Shown: piece by piece, positions 1-7,093 of the stretch | Layout of the letters: every line of letters begins with the position of its first letter | Position numbering within the stretch: position 1 is the first letter of the stretch | Assembly (NCBI RefSeq): GCF_005217525.1 | Contig: NZ_PNXQ01000012.1 | Location: 284,400-348,399, forward strand | Source of the DNA: Paenibacillus terrae | GTDB lineage: Bacteria; Bacillota; Bacilli; Paenibacillales; Paenibacillaceae | Direction of reading: 5' to 3' | Length of the DNA stretch: 64,000 nt | Notes under the pieces: model-generated | What the model saw: only the letters and a program-made list of their open reading frames with translations | The model's database searches: none | Told to the model about the DNA's origin: nothing | Program-made: the position numbers and the translations under genes

Positions 1-66
1 TGGATTGAAACTCTTTTCCTGTCTGCTTATTAATGATTCTGATATTGTTGCTCCCTGTATTGAAAT
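1..66 (+). CRISPR. 3' end of a further CRISPR array that begins left of the window
   Basis: Positions 1-11 are the tail of a type I-C-like repeat (TGGATTGAAAC). A 35-nt spacer follows at 12-46. Positions 47-66 resemble the five-repeat array's repeat with about 11 internal bases deleted: it begins GTTGCTCC and ends TATTGAAAT. A degenerate last repeat of this kind usually marks the leader-distal end of an array. The array body is outside the window, so the repeat cannot be confirmed in full. Confidence 0.6.
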
Positions 67-159
67 GTGAAATTTAAACTCAGCTCGCTATACCCGCATC
101 CGTAAGTGCGTTGCTTCTCACAGGGTGATGTACAGTAAAATAATTTAGACCTTTAATTT

Positions 160-204
160 GGTGCGAACCCCAAGCGCACATGAAATCCCCGGAACATTCG
201 CACC
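160..204 (+). promoter_or_regulatory. Conserved CRISPR leader hairpin element, array at 329
   Basis: This 45-nt element begins GGTGCGAA and ends TTCGCACC, a perfect 8-bp inverted repeat, with AACCCCAAGCGCACATGAAA inside it. An almost identical element lies at 3309-3353 before the other array. It sits 124 nt upstream of the first repeat, within the leader (67-328). Conservation in two otherwise unlike leaders points to a role in spacer acquisition or leader recognition; that role is inferred. Confidence 0.7.
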
Positions 205-328
205 TCGCGCCAGACAAGGGATTCAATGATTTTGGGGTAAGATTTTTAACATTTATTGGTGAGTTGAAAAGACATTCGCGAAAAAGCGTTTACAAAGCCT
301 TGCTGGGTAAGGCTTTGTAACGCATGCT

Positions 329-640
329 GTCGCTCCTTATGTAGGAGCGTGGATTGAAATCAGCAATGGCTCTAATTTATCCCAATCAGCAAGAGCAAGT
401 CGCTCCTTATGTAGGAGCGTGGATTGAAATTGCATATGATTGTGCCTTTTTCAATGCGTTTCCTTTCGTCGCTCCTTATGTAGGAGCGTGGATTGAAATT
501 ATCATTGAATGCAGATAACCCTCTACAGCATGTTCAGTCGCTCCTTATGTAGGAGCGTGGATTGAAATGTGCATTCTCGACAGTCATAAATTCCTTGGTA
601 CTGGTCAAGTCGCTCCTTATGTAGGAGCGTGAATTGAAAG
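329..640 (+). CRISPR. Type I-C-like CRISPR array, 5 repeats and 4 spacers
   Basis: The 32-nt repeats start at 329, 399, 468, 537 and 609. Each begins GTCGCTCCTTATG, has a short palindrome (GCTCCT/AGGAGC) and ends GTGGATTGAAAT, the 3' handle typical of type I-C repeats. Spacers are 38, 37, 37 and 40 nt (361-398, 431-467, 500-536, 569-608). The last repeat is altered at its end (GTGAATTGAAAG), which with the leader element at 160-204 fixes the direction as left to right. No cas gene is in the window, so interference must depend on genes elsewhere. Confidence 0.95.
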
Positions 641-894
641 AATGTATTTCTCATACCACACACATAGCACAGCTATCACGTTCCTCATTTTTCATTGAAA
701 TACACAAAAAGGTTTGCCCTAGTACTTGGCAAGCCTTCTTGTGCTGGTTGTAAAACGGAAATAGGTTCAATGAACCAACATTTTTATAGATGTGGAACTG
801 TTCGGAACACCACTCTAAAAAGTGGAACACAAAAGAAGCCCGTTTTGAAAACAGACTCCTTAATCTATTCCCACGCTAACATGCACAAACCACG

Positions 895-1110
895 CTATTC
901 TGTTTCTTCAAATTGCATTAGCACGGAAATGTCCTTGATCTCCAAAGCATGGGCGATCTTTTCAAGCATAAGCAAGTTTACTTCTTGTCTTCCATTTTTA
1001 CAAAGCTGTGAGATTCTTGCTTGATTAACACCTGATTTTTCAGAAAGTTGCATTTGCGTCATATTTCGCTCTTTTAACACTTCTTTAAGCCTTATATTTA
1101 ATTTTAGCAA
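895..1110 (-). CDS. Small XRE/Cro-C1 family HTH regulator
   Basis: A 71-residue protein that is almost wholly one helix-turn-helix domain of the Cro/C1 (XRE) type. It has the pattern RLKEVLKERNMTQMQLSEKS for the first helices, then SGVNQARISQLCKNGR for the recognition helix. The start is taken as TTG at 1110 because AGGAGG lies 10 nt upstream of it, whereas the ATG at 1149 has no SD and the longer frame runs through the SD. A 28-bp perfect palindrome lies 65 nt upstream and probably serves as its own operator. The gene stands alone between two CRISPR arrays; its target genes are not known. Such lone regulators often belong to mobile or defence islands. Confidence 0.8.
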   Translation of the reverse strand: MLKLNIRLKEVLKERNMTQMQLSEKSGVNQARISQLCKNGRQEVNLLMLEKIAHALEIKDISVLMQFEETE

Positions 1111-1174
1111 GAAAAAGAAACCTCCTAAAAACTCATTGACATTATTCATTTATGCGAATAATATAATGCATATA

Positions 1175-1202
1175 CAATATATTCGCTAATGCGAATATAT
1201 TG
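1175..1202. promoter_or_regulatory. 28-bp palindrome, likely operator of the HTH regulator
   Basis: Perfect inverted repeat with 12-bp arms (CAATATATTCGC / GCGAATATATTG) around TAAT. A further half site, GCGAATA, is at 1154-1160, closer to the gene. It lies in the promoter region of the HTH gene (895-1110) and about 80 nt before the gene at 1283 on the other strand, so it could control both. Binding is inferred from position and symmetry. Confidence 0.6.
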
Positions 1203-1282
1203 CCGACCCAAAGGGATGTAACGAACATACCCTTAGCTTTGCTATTGCTATTTTACCAGAATTTCAATGGAGGATGATACCT

Positions 1283-1933
1283 GTGACTGAAAAACGGAAA
1301 GCGAATGTGCAAGCGATCAAGGATATTGTACGCATGAATCAGGTGTGGGAGCAGGAAAAGGGAGAGCAGGAAGCAGCAGAGCTACACTATTATCATATTG
1401 TAGATGCACTTCATCGGAAATGGCAAACCATCGGTGTCAATGTTTCGGACGCGATTGAGGTTTTTGAAAGAGGGTATAACGATGCATGGACACGGATTAT
1501 TGAGCCAGCTCCTTGGAACCCTAATTTAACCACTAATGATTTAATTCACCTGCTCAAAATCAGTCCCGAAGCTGTGCAGATTCGTCATGCTATGCAAATC
1601 ATACTGAATACCGTTGAAAGACGCAATGCGTTCATCCGTCGTATCATCAATGTGAATGAACAGGCAATCCAGCGTTTGCTCTACCTGATGAAAGACGAAT
1701 ACCTGCGTTATGAGCAACTCTCGAATGAAGCCTTTATGGCGATGTATGTTATGAATCCGGTCGAAGCCTTATCTGTATATTTTTTGGAATCCGTAGATGT
1801 GCATATGTACTGGGAATGGTGTGATGCTGGCGGTACAGGCGAACAGGCCATTCAGTATAAGCATGAGGACCCTCACATGACGTTGATTCAAGCGATTGAA
1901 AGAGTAGAAGAGGAAATGTATGCCGGTACATAA
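1283..1933 (+). CDS. Hypothetical protein, 216 aa
   Basis: I do not recognise this protein. It is predicted to be soluble and largely helical, rich in Glu, Arg and aromatic residues, with no signal peptide or clear membrane segment. GTG at 1283 is preferred as start because GGAGG lies 9 nt before it, while the ATG at 1274 directly abuts the SD. The gene is transcribed divergently from the HTH regulator, and both flank the palindrome at 1175-1202, so joint control is plausible. The next gene downstream is a holin-like small toxin. Function unknown. Confidence 0.7.
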   Translation: MTEKRKANVQAIKDIVRMNQVWEQEKGEQEAAELHYYHIVDALHRKWQTIGVNVSDAIEVFERGYNDAWTRIIEPAPWNPNLTTNDLIHLLKISPEAVQIRHAMQIILNTVERRNAFIRRIINVNEQAIQRLLYLMKDEYLRYEQLSNEAFMAMYVMNPVEALSVYFLESVDVHMYWEWCDAGGTGEQAIQYKHEDPHMTLIQAIERVEEEMYAGT

Positions 1934-2017
1934 CAAACCATAGACATAGTTGCTACGCTGACGACAAAATGGCTTGGGTGGGTAGTTGGCTAGTCTCCTG
2001 CAAAGGATGTGAGGGCT

Positions 2018-2131
2018 GTGGAGGTTAAAGATGCTTTGACATTAATGATGATGTTCGGTACGCTGCTGGTTGCGTTGATCGGATTAATTGTCACCATCGT
2101 AATCGCATTGAACCAACACAACAGAAAGTAG
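2018..2131 (+). CDS. Putative holin-like toxin, 37 aa (type I TA-like)
   Basis: A 37-residue peptide starting at GTG: it begins MEVKDALTLMMMFGTLLVAL, continues as one hydrophobic segment to about residue 30, and ends in the polar tail NQHNRK. This matches the small 'putative holin-like toxin' family of Firmicutes, in which one transmembrane helix depolarises or damages the membrane and expression is held down by an antisense RNA. A purine-rich SD-like stretch (GGATGTGAGGG) precedes the GTG. I could not identify an antitoxin RNA promoter on the other strand with confidence. It lies between CRISPR arrays, a typical setting for an addiction-type module. Confidence 0.75.
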   Translation: MEVKDALTLMMMFGTLLVALIGLIVTIVIALNQHNRK

Positions 2132-2223
2132 ACGGCCCACTTATAGCGAATTTCAAACCCGTTTGTTACCATTCAATGAAATGGGTATAGACCAAACATC
2201 ATAGAGGAGGACATATATATAAG

Positions 2224-2594
2224 ATGGATATTCGACAAAAGAAAAAAGAGTTGATGCCAAAGAGTCCGTAGAAGAACTCATCCGCGATTTTGAGGAAAAG
2301 AAATCCAGTGGTTGGGGAGTGAGTTTTCCTGAAGTCAACGGTATATTGGATGATATCGCATTTCAGTCCGAAGAGCCCCAAAGCTATATAAAGGAATATG
2401 GTGAATCTATCGAAGAGTTGTTCCAGTTCGAACATACGAACTTGCTTCATGTAGCTAAACGCGCCAATGGCGAGACGTTTACCTATATCGGTTCCTTTAC
2501 CGGATATTATTTTCAAGCGTTCGGGGCAGATTCCGTCTATTTATTTTACGACAGAGAATTGGGTAAAGCGGTCATTTGCTTCGAGTATTCCTAA
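2224..2594 (+). pseudogene. Small protein gene with a frameshift in a poly-A run
   Basis: AGAGGAGG at 2203-2210 precedes ATG 2224, but that frame stops after 15 codons. The downstream frame is open to 2594 and encodes about 120 residues, ending FYDRELGKAVICFEYS. Adding one A in the A-run at about 2238-2247 (CAAAAGAAAAAAGAG) joins both into a single reading frame beginning MDIRQKKK. Either a base was lost in the homopolymer or the assembly is wrong there; the 91-residue frame from GTG 2319 might also be translated alone. The protein is acidic, soluble and unrecognised; small proteins with this composition in such loci are often immunity proteins, but nothing specific supports that. Confidence 0.55.
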
Positions 2595-2605
2595 GAGATA
2601 TAGAA

Positions 2606-2636
2606 AAAGCTCCCCTGATGGGAGCTTTAAAATTTA
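2606..2636. terminator. Bidirectional Rho-independent terminator
   Basis: Nine-bp stem AAAGCTCCC/GGGAGCTTT around CTGAT, with A-rich and T-rich flanks on both sides. It serves the plus-strand gene ending at 2594 and the minus-strand lipoprotein gene ending at 2634. Confidence 0.8.
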
Positions 2637-3122
2637 TTTCTTATTCATCTCCACATCATGCTTTTTGGCAAGTGTGTTGACCTGTTCGCCAAAATCTCGG
2701 AATAGCTTTCTACCCTCGCTGAGTTTGGAGTTACTTTCATTGACTAAGTTCAGATCCTGTTTATCCAACGCATCAACCATCATAATGAAGGCTTCCTTTT
2801 GAGTACTAGCGGCTTTGATGTAGGTTTCGTGGACGGCTCTTACCTCAGGAGTTTCCGTCTTTACAGCTTCTAACTTATCAACGAATTTGGTATATTCGGG
2901 GATAATACTGTCTTTTAAAGCATTATATAGTGTTAGATCATCTGTATACTTATCTCCGGTCACGGATTCATACTTATCAGTTACTGCTTTTTCATCTTGT
3001 GCCAAGGGAAGCATTCCATCATTCACATAGCTAATTAAATCTTTTTTAATAGGATCGGTTGAGCATGCTGCCAAAATAGAAAAACAACATAATACTAACA
3101 TAAATACGCTTAACTTCTTCAT
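2634..3122 (-). CDS. Putative lipoprotein, 162 aa
   Basis: The N terminus MKKLSVFMLVLCCFSILAAC is a lipoprotein signal peptide with lipobox LAAC (Cys20), so the mature protein should be lipid-anchored outside the membrane. The rest is about 140 residues of charged, probably helical sequence (for example VDKLEAVKTETPEVRAVHET and GRKLFRDFGEQVN) with no family I can name. The start is supported by AAGGGGAA 8 nt upstream of ATG 3122. It is monocistronic and converges on the frameshifted gene, sharing the terminator at 2606-2636. Function unknown. Confidence 0.8.
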   Translation of the reverse strand: MKKLSVFMLVLCCFSILAACSTDPIKKDLISYVNDGMLPLAQDEKAVTDKYESVTGDKYTDDLTLYNALKDSIIPEYTKFVDKLEAVKTETPEVRAVHETYIKAASTQKEAFIMMVDALDKQDLNLVNESNSKLSEGRKLFRDFGEQVNTLAKKHDVEMNKK

Positions 3123-3308
3123 CTGTATTCCCCTTTTTTATGTATGTTTATGGGTAATTCGATGTGACTTGTAGTCAAAAAGAACTATCCATATCTTTTA
3201 TTATATCGTATAAATAAGAGAATGGTAGGGTTTTTATGGTAAAATAGTGTCGAAACTAAGTTGGTTGAGCTGCTCATTAAAAATAGGGTATCATATAGAA
3301 GCCGATTC

Positions 3309-3353
3309 GGTGCGAACCCCAAGCGCACATGAAAATCCCGGGTCCTTCGCACC
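3309..3353 (+). promoter_or_regulatory. Conserved CRISPR leader hairpin element, array at 3490
   Basis: Second copy of the 45-nt element seen at 160-204: same GGTGCGAA/TTCGCACC arms and the same inner GCGCACATGAAA. It lies 136 nt upstream of the first repeat at 3490. The rest of the gap (3123-3489), promoter region of the lipoprotein gene plus AT-rich leader, shows no gene. Confidence 0.7.
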
Positions 3354-3799
3354 TCGAAATTTGTCGAAAAGTGTTGGAATGGCTATTTAACCTTAAAAGT
3401 CAATAGTTTATTCAAGCTTATTTGGCATCAGTTTTTACGATAATGTGTGGAATTGATATCGTTAGGGTATGAATTACTGCATTTTCGCTGTCGCACTCTA
3501 TATGAGTGCGTGGATTGAAATCACCAGACCTAAGTCCATGCCCCCAGCTCCGCTGGTCGCACTCTATATGAGTGCGTGGATTGAAATCTTGCGTTGGTAT
3601 CCAGTTAACGACAAGTTAAGGTCGCACTCTATATGAGTGCGTGGATTGAAATCAAACTGAATACTGCAACTGGGTCAGGTGTTCTCACGTCGCACTCTAT
3701 ATGAGTGCGTGGATTGAAATTGTATGCACCATTGACCGTGATGGAGCCGACAGCAACCGTCGCACTCTATATGAGTGCGTGTGGATTGTCAACACTAAA

Positions 3800-4599
3800 C
3801 TAGACAACTTTTTTATGGTGCCTCTGCTTGAACTCAGCCGGACTCAAGTACTCCAGAGAACCGTGAATCCGAATATGGTTGAACCAGTGCACATAGTCAT
3901 GTAATTCTGTGGTTAGCTCAGCTAGACTTTCAAAATGACGTTTCTTCACAAACTCCGTTTTGAAAATTTTAAACGTGGCTTCCGCAACGGCGTTGTCATA
4001 GGGGCAGCCTTTCATGCTTAAGGAACGCTCAATCTGAAAAGCCTCCAGCGCATCGTCGATGAGCTTATTCTTGAATTCATTGCCTCGGTCCGTGTGGAAG
4101 AGCTGAATGTCATTCAGGTTGCCCTTAATCGAAGCCAAAGCACGGTAAACCAGCTTGGCATCCTTGTGTGCCCCCGCACTGTAACCGATAATTTCGCGGT
4201 TAAACAGATCCACAAAGAAGCATACGTAATTCCAATATGAACCTACTCTAACGTACGTCAGATCGCTTACGACGACAGATAACGCCTGCTCTTGCTCAAA
4301 TTTCCGGTCCAATACATTCGCTTGCTTGGCTTCATGCATTTCGTGGGATGAGGCTTGTACTGAGCGATCGTATACGAGGAAACCAGCCCATATTCTTTCA
4401 TGATTCGTCCTATTCTCCGCCTGGATACCGTAAAGCCTTGTTGGTGCAACTCTTTTTTTATCTTACGCGTACCATAGTTTTGTCGGCTGCTTTGAAAAAT
4501 GTCCATAATCAGGGAGGGAAGCTCATCCTCCGATGTAACTTCCACTTTGTTTTCTTCATAATAATAGGTGCTTCTAGGGAGTTTTAGGACGTCGCACAT
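3800..4599 (-). pseudogene. IS3-family orfB transposase (DDE), frameshifted
   Basis: The upstream part (minus strand 4599-about 4340) holds the HTH_21-like region (PRSTYYYEENK, SRQNYGTRKIKKEL). The downstream part (about 4339-3800) holds the rve integrase core with all three catalytic acidic residues: Asp in SDLTYVRV, Asp in FHTDRGNEF, and Glu in VAEATFKIFKTE. The two parts are in different frames; the break is near 4335, where family members read TKCNEAKQANVL and one base seems to be missing. OrfB normally starts by -1 slippage from orfA near 4645, so coding sequence also extends upstream of 4599. Function is presumably lost in this copy unless supplied in trans. Confidence 0.85.
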
Positions 4600-4640
4600 T
4601 GCTGATACCGAGTATTTATGTTTATTCTGGCGAATGACAT

Positions 4641-4925
4641 TTACTTTCGTCCCATGATCAGCGCGGCTTGCTTTAAAATGTCATTCTCCATGAGCAGTTG
4701 CTTGTTCTGTTTTCGAAGCTCGATCAGTTCTAATTCCTCTGGAGTTCGGTTGTCTTTCTCTTTGAAGGATCCAGATGTGGAACTCTGTTTCACCCATTTA
4801 TCTAACGATGAAGGATTCAAATCATACTCTTGAATGATATCCTTTCGCGGTTTACCACTCTGATAGAGTTGAACCATTTGTGCTTTAAATTCAGCGCTAA
4901 AGGTACGTCTTTCTTTTTTAGTCAT
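4641..4925 (-). CDS. IS3-family orfA transposase, 94 aa
   Basis: Contains an N-terminal HTH_Tnp_1 DNA-binding domain (RRTFSAEFKAQMVQLYQSGK, then DIIQEYDLNPSSLDKWVKQ) and a C-terminal leucine-zipper-like coil (LELIELRKQNKQLLMENDIL). OrfA binds the terminal repeats. With OrfB made by -1 frameshifting at the A-rich CGAAAG before its stop codon, it would form the OrfAB transposase. This frame is intact. The gene runs opposite to the CRISPR array into which the element has inserted. Confidence 0.9.
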   Translation of the reverse strand: MTKKERRTFSAEFKAQMVQLYQSGKPRKDIIQEYDLNPSSLDKWVKQSSTSGSFKEKDNRTPEELELIELRKQNKQLLMENDILKQAALIMGRK

Positions 4926-5153
4926 CGTCCATTTGCTCCTTCTAGGTTGGTCTGTAGTCTACTATATTAGACCACAATTTTTCTGTCTAGAAGAGTGTAA
5001 CCGATCCAGTGGATTGAAATATTGTGGGGCACACCGAGCGCAGCGGATGCAGTAGGGTCGCACTCTATATGAGTGCGTGGATTGAAATCGTAAAAACAGG
5101 GCTTACAACCTCGACAGGGACCGCGTCGCACTCTATATGAGTGCGAGATTAAA

Positions 5154-5397
5154 GCATAGCGCTCACAATAACTTTTTACGTGTTTTACGAAAGGTGCATT
5201 ATGTGCGCTCAAGATATGTATTCAAGTTTTTTAGCTTGAAACTCGAAGGCCCCCTTTTAATTAGGGTAGCCTTCTTCGTCGTGATTTTTAGGATAAAAAA
5301 GTAGACAAGGATTTCCAGTGCTCTGTCCACTGCCTCAGGCATAGTTCCAAAAGCGGTGACAAAATTATCACGGATTACAAATAAGAATATTTGAAGA
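5154..5397. other. Intergenic stretch after the CRISPR array
   Basis: No convincing gene. An imperfect hairpin (GAAGGC...GCCTTC, 5245-5274) with a weak T-run could be a terminator for array transcripts. The sequence from 5398 on is the start of the duplicated unit described separately. Confidence 0.4.
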
Positions 5398-6987
5398 AGT
5401 ATCTTCCATTAGAACCAGAATTGCTTTATGATAGAGATAGACAGCATAGAAGTTTTCCAGATGTCTCTGGGGAATAGCGGAAATTTAGTAAAACATTCGA
5501 GAGGGGATTTCAGTATGAACAGGTTCAGAAAGGCAACTTCGGTGTTGCTAAGCACAGTGCTCCTGCTTTCTTTCGGGATGACTGCGAACGCGAGTCAAAG
5601 CACAGAGGGTAAAACGGAACAAGCGATTAAAGCGGAGTCCAATGTTCAGTTAACAACTGAAAAAGAAAGCGTCATTAAAGATTTAACACGGGCAGACAAG
5701 CCCGCAAGCATTACAGACTCGGTGTATGCCATTACGGAAAATATCAACTTGCAAACACCACAGAAATCTGTTTTGAAAAAGAAAGTTACCCCTTCGCTGA
5801 AAGCAAGTCCAAAGTCAGCATCAGCGAATGCCACAGCTACAGCGTCCTCCGCTACATATTCCGGTACGATTACGGAAGAGGGAGGTACACAGTTTTTATA
5901 TCCGATCTACTTGCAGTCCGGCGAACTGTTGCAGGCTCAATTGGACGGACCGTTTTCAGCACAGCTTGACTATGACTTGTACTTATATGAGTTTGATATG
6001 ACGACAGGTGATATTAATTCAAATCCAATAGACGTCTCCAACTACGGGACTTATGTTAACAATTATGAACAAGGAGCTGCGTCCCTTCCCGAAAACGTAG
6101 GAGCTCGCAATACAGCCGGTTCTGAAAAGGCTTATGCGATTGCAGTTCATGCCAAGAAGGGGTCAAGTATTAATGATCTTTTCTATCTGACTGTGGCTAC
6201 AAGCTCCAAATATGATGCATATGAGCCGGATGAGAGCGCCTTTCATGCTTATAATTTTACAATTAGCAACGGAGGTTCTTCAATTAACTCACGCTCCATC
6301 CATTCCGGAATAGATAACGATTGGTATCAAATCACGATCCCTGCAGGTCGTAATTATGATGCTGTAAATGTAAGGCTGGATAGTACCTCGGAGAGCTACG
6401 GCTATAAAGCGGAAGTTTATGGGGTGCTCACTGGCAACCAAATGGTGCTTCTCCCGCAAACGAATCACAACGTTTCCATGAATACGGGAACCTACTATGT
6501 GCGAGTGTACACTACAAGTCAGTATTCAGCCGACCATTTGTATACACTAACCATGAAACCGGTACTCAAGGCTGGTAAAATTGAAATTACCGGCTATAAC
6601 TCCAATGGCTATTATGACTATCCAACTTACTCATACGGTCGTCATTATCGTATTAATGGAGGCAGCAGCCTGATCGTGAATGGTGTCGTTAAAACGACGG
6701 ATGGTCAACTGGTTCCCAATGCGCCTGTCACTGTTGCTTGGGTGGATCAGAACTGGAGCGAGGGCAGCGGTAACCGTACCAGAACGGCTTCTACGTATAC
6801 GAACAATAACGGGGCATTCAGTGTGACACTATCCCTTCCACAATCTACAGGAAGAAATGTAGAATATTTGAGTGACATTGGTTCTACACACTATTATGAT
6901 CTTACAGGGGTAGCGGCTCAGGTCGACGGCACCTCGATTAGTGCAACGGATATAATTTATCTTTTTGCTTACAGTATTAGAAATTAA
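5398..6987 (+). repeat. Tandem duplication, copy 1 (5' region plus gene)
   Basis: Similarity to 7094-8677 begins abruptly at AGTATCTTCCATTAGAACCA and covers about 115 nt of upstream sequence, the SD (GAGAGGGGATTTCAGT) and the whole gene, so promoter and gene were duplicated together. Confidence 0.85.
5515..6987 (+). CDS. Secreted PPC-like beta-sandwich protein, paralogue 1 (490 aa)
   Basis: Start is ATG 5515, preceded by GAGAGGGG with good spacing; the frame is open further upstream but lacks an SD. Residues 1-27 are a signal peptide (MNRFRKATSVLLSTVLLLSF ... ANAS). Residues ~28-110 are a low-complexity Lys/Ser/Ala-rich region, perhaps a propeptide. Two beta-rich domains follow that resemble pre-peptidase C-terminal (PPC) domains: one with YPIYLQSGELLQAQLDG, one with YEPDESAFHAYN and IHSGIDNDWYQITIP. 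The C terminus (~370-490) resembles a carboxypeptidase-regulatory or Ig-like domain (GVVKTTDGQLVPNAPVTVAW). No catalytic domain is visible. The role outside the cell, such as adhesion or matrix, is a guess. A tandem paralogue follows. Confidence 0.75.
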   Translation: MNRFRKATSVLLSTVLLLSFGMTANASQSTEGKTEQAIKAESNVQLTTEKESVIKDLTRADKPASITDSVYAITENINLQTPQKSVLKKKVTPSLKASPKSASANATATASSATYSGTITEEGGTQFLYPIYLQSGELLQAQLDGPFSAQLDYDLYLYEFDMTTGDINSNPIDVSNYGTYVNNYEQGAASLPENVGARNTAGSEKAYAIAVHAKKGSSINDLFYLTVATSSKYDAYEPDESAFHAYNFTISNGGSSINSRSIHSGIDNDWYQITIPAGRNYDAVNVRLDSTSESYGYKAEVYGVLTGNQMVLLPQTNHNVSMNTGTYYVRVYTTSQYSADHLYTLTMKPVLKAGKIEITGYNSNGYYDYPTYSYGRHYRINGGSSLIVNGVVKTTDGQLVPNAPVTVAWVDQNWSEGSGNRTRTASTYTNNNGAFSVTLSLPQSTGRNVEYLSDIGSTHYYDLTGVAAQVDGTSISATDIIYLFAYSIRN

Positions 6988-7017
6988 TCATTTTTTAACG
7001 TAGTAGAGTAATATATA

Positions 7018-7088
7018 AGAGTCGCTTTTTTTCGCAATGGCTTGCTGAGGCTTTCCATTTTCGAAAAAGGCGGCTCTTTATGTTTTTT
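7018..7088 (+). terminator. Rho-independent terminator after paralogue 1
   Basis: Long stem pairing AGAGTCGCTTTTTTTCG with CGAAAAAGGCGGCTCT, then TTTATGTTTTTTT. It separates the two paralogues, so each is its own transcription unit. Confidence 0.75.
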
Positions 7089-7093
7089 TGCAC

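Larger units (their letters stand above)
3782..5008 (-). mobile_element. IS3-family (IS150-type) insertion sequence, 1227 bp
   Basis: The left end TGGATTGTCAACACTAAAC and the complement of the right end, TGGATCGGTTACACTCTTC, form imperfect terminal inverted repeats sharing TGGAT, ACACT and CTAGACA. A GTG triplet at 3779-3781 is repeated at 5009-5011; removing the element and one GTG restores a perfect 32-nt CRISPR repeat. Two overlapping transposase frames on the minus strand (orfA, orfB) in a -1 relation are standard for the IS3 family. The orfB frame is broken, so this copy is probably not autonomous. Confidence 0.95.
3490..5153 (+). CRISPR. Type I-C-like CRISPR array, 7 repeats, split by an IS
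   Basis: The 32-nt repeats begin GTCGCACTCTATATGAGTGC and end GTGGATTGAAAT. Starts are 3490, 3556, 3621, 3689, 3759 (broken at 3781 by the insertion sequence and resumed at 5009-5020), 5057 and a truncated last one at 5125. Spacers are at 3522-3555, 3588-3620, 3653-3688, 3721-3758, 5021-5056 and 5089-5124 (33-38 nt). Leader and degenerate last repeat give direction left to right. The IS lies in opposite orientation, so the last two spacers are probably no longer on the leader transcript. Spacer 3721-3758 encodes a NucB-like peptide. No cas genes nearby. Confidence 0.95.

Noticed and set aside
695..1024. A 109-codon plus-strand open frame overlapping the HTH regulator gene
   Set aside because: Its second half is antisense to the HTH gene, there is no SD, and composition is not protein-like; the minus-strand HTH has clear domain support.
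3701..3904. Open frame through the CRISPR repeats into the IS
   Set aside because: It spans repeat, spacer and IS end. Only the spacer part (NucB-like peptide) is informative, as the origin of the spacer, not as a gene.
5428..5514. Upstream extension of paralogue 1 (and the equal one of paralogue 2 at 7124-7210)
   Set aside because: The signal peptide begins at 5515 and 7211, both right after the same SD; the extension is the duplicated 5' region.
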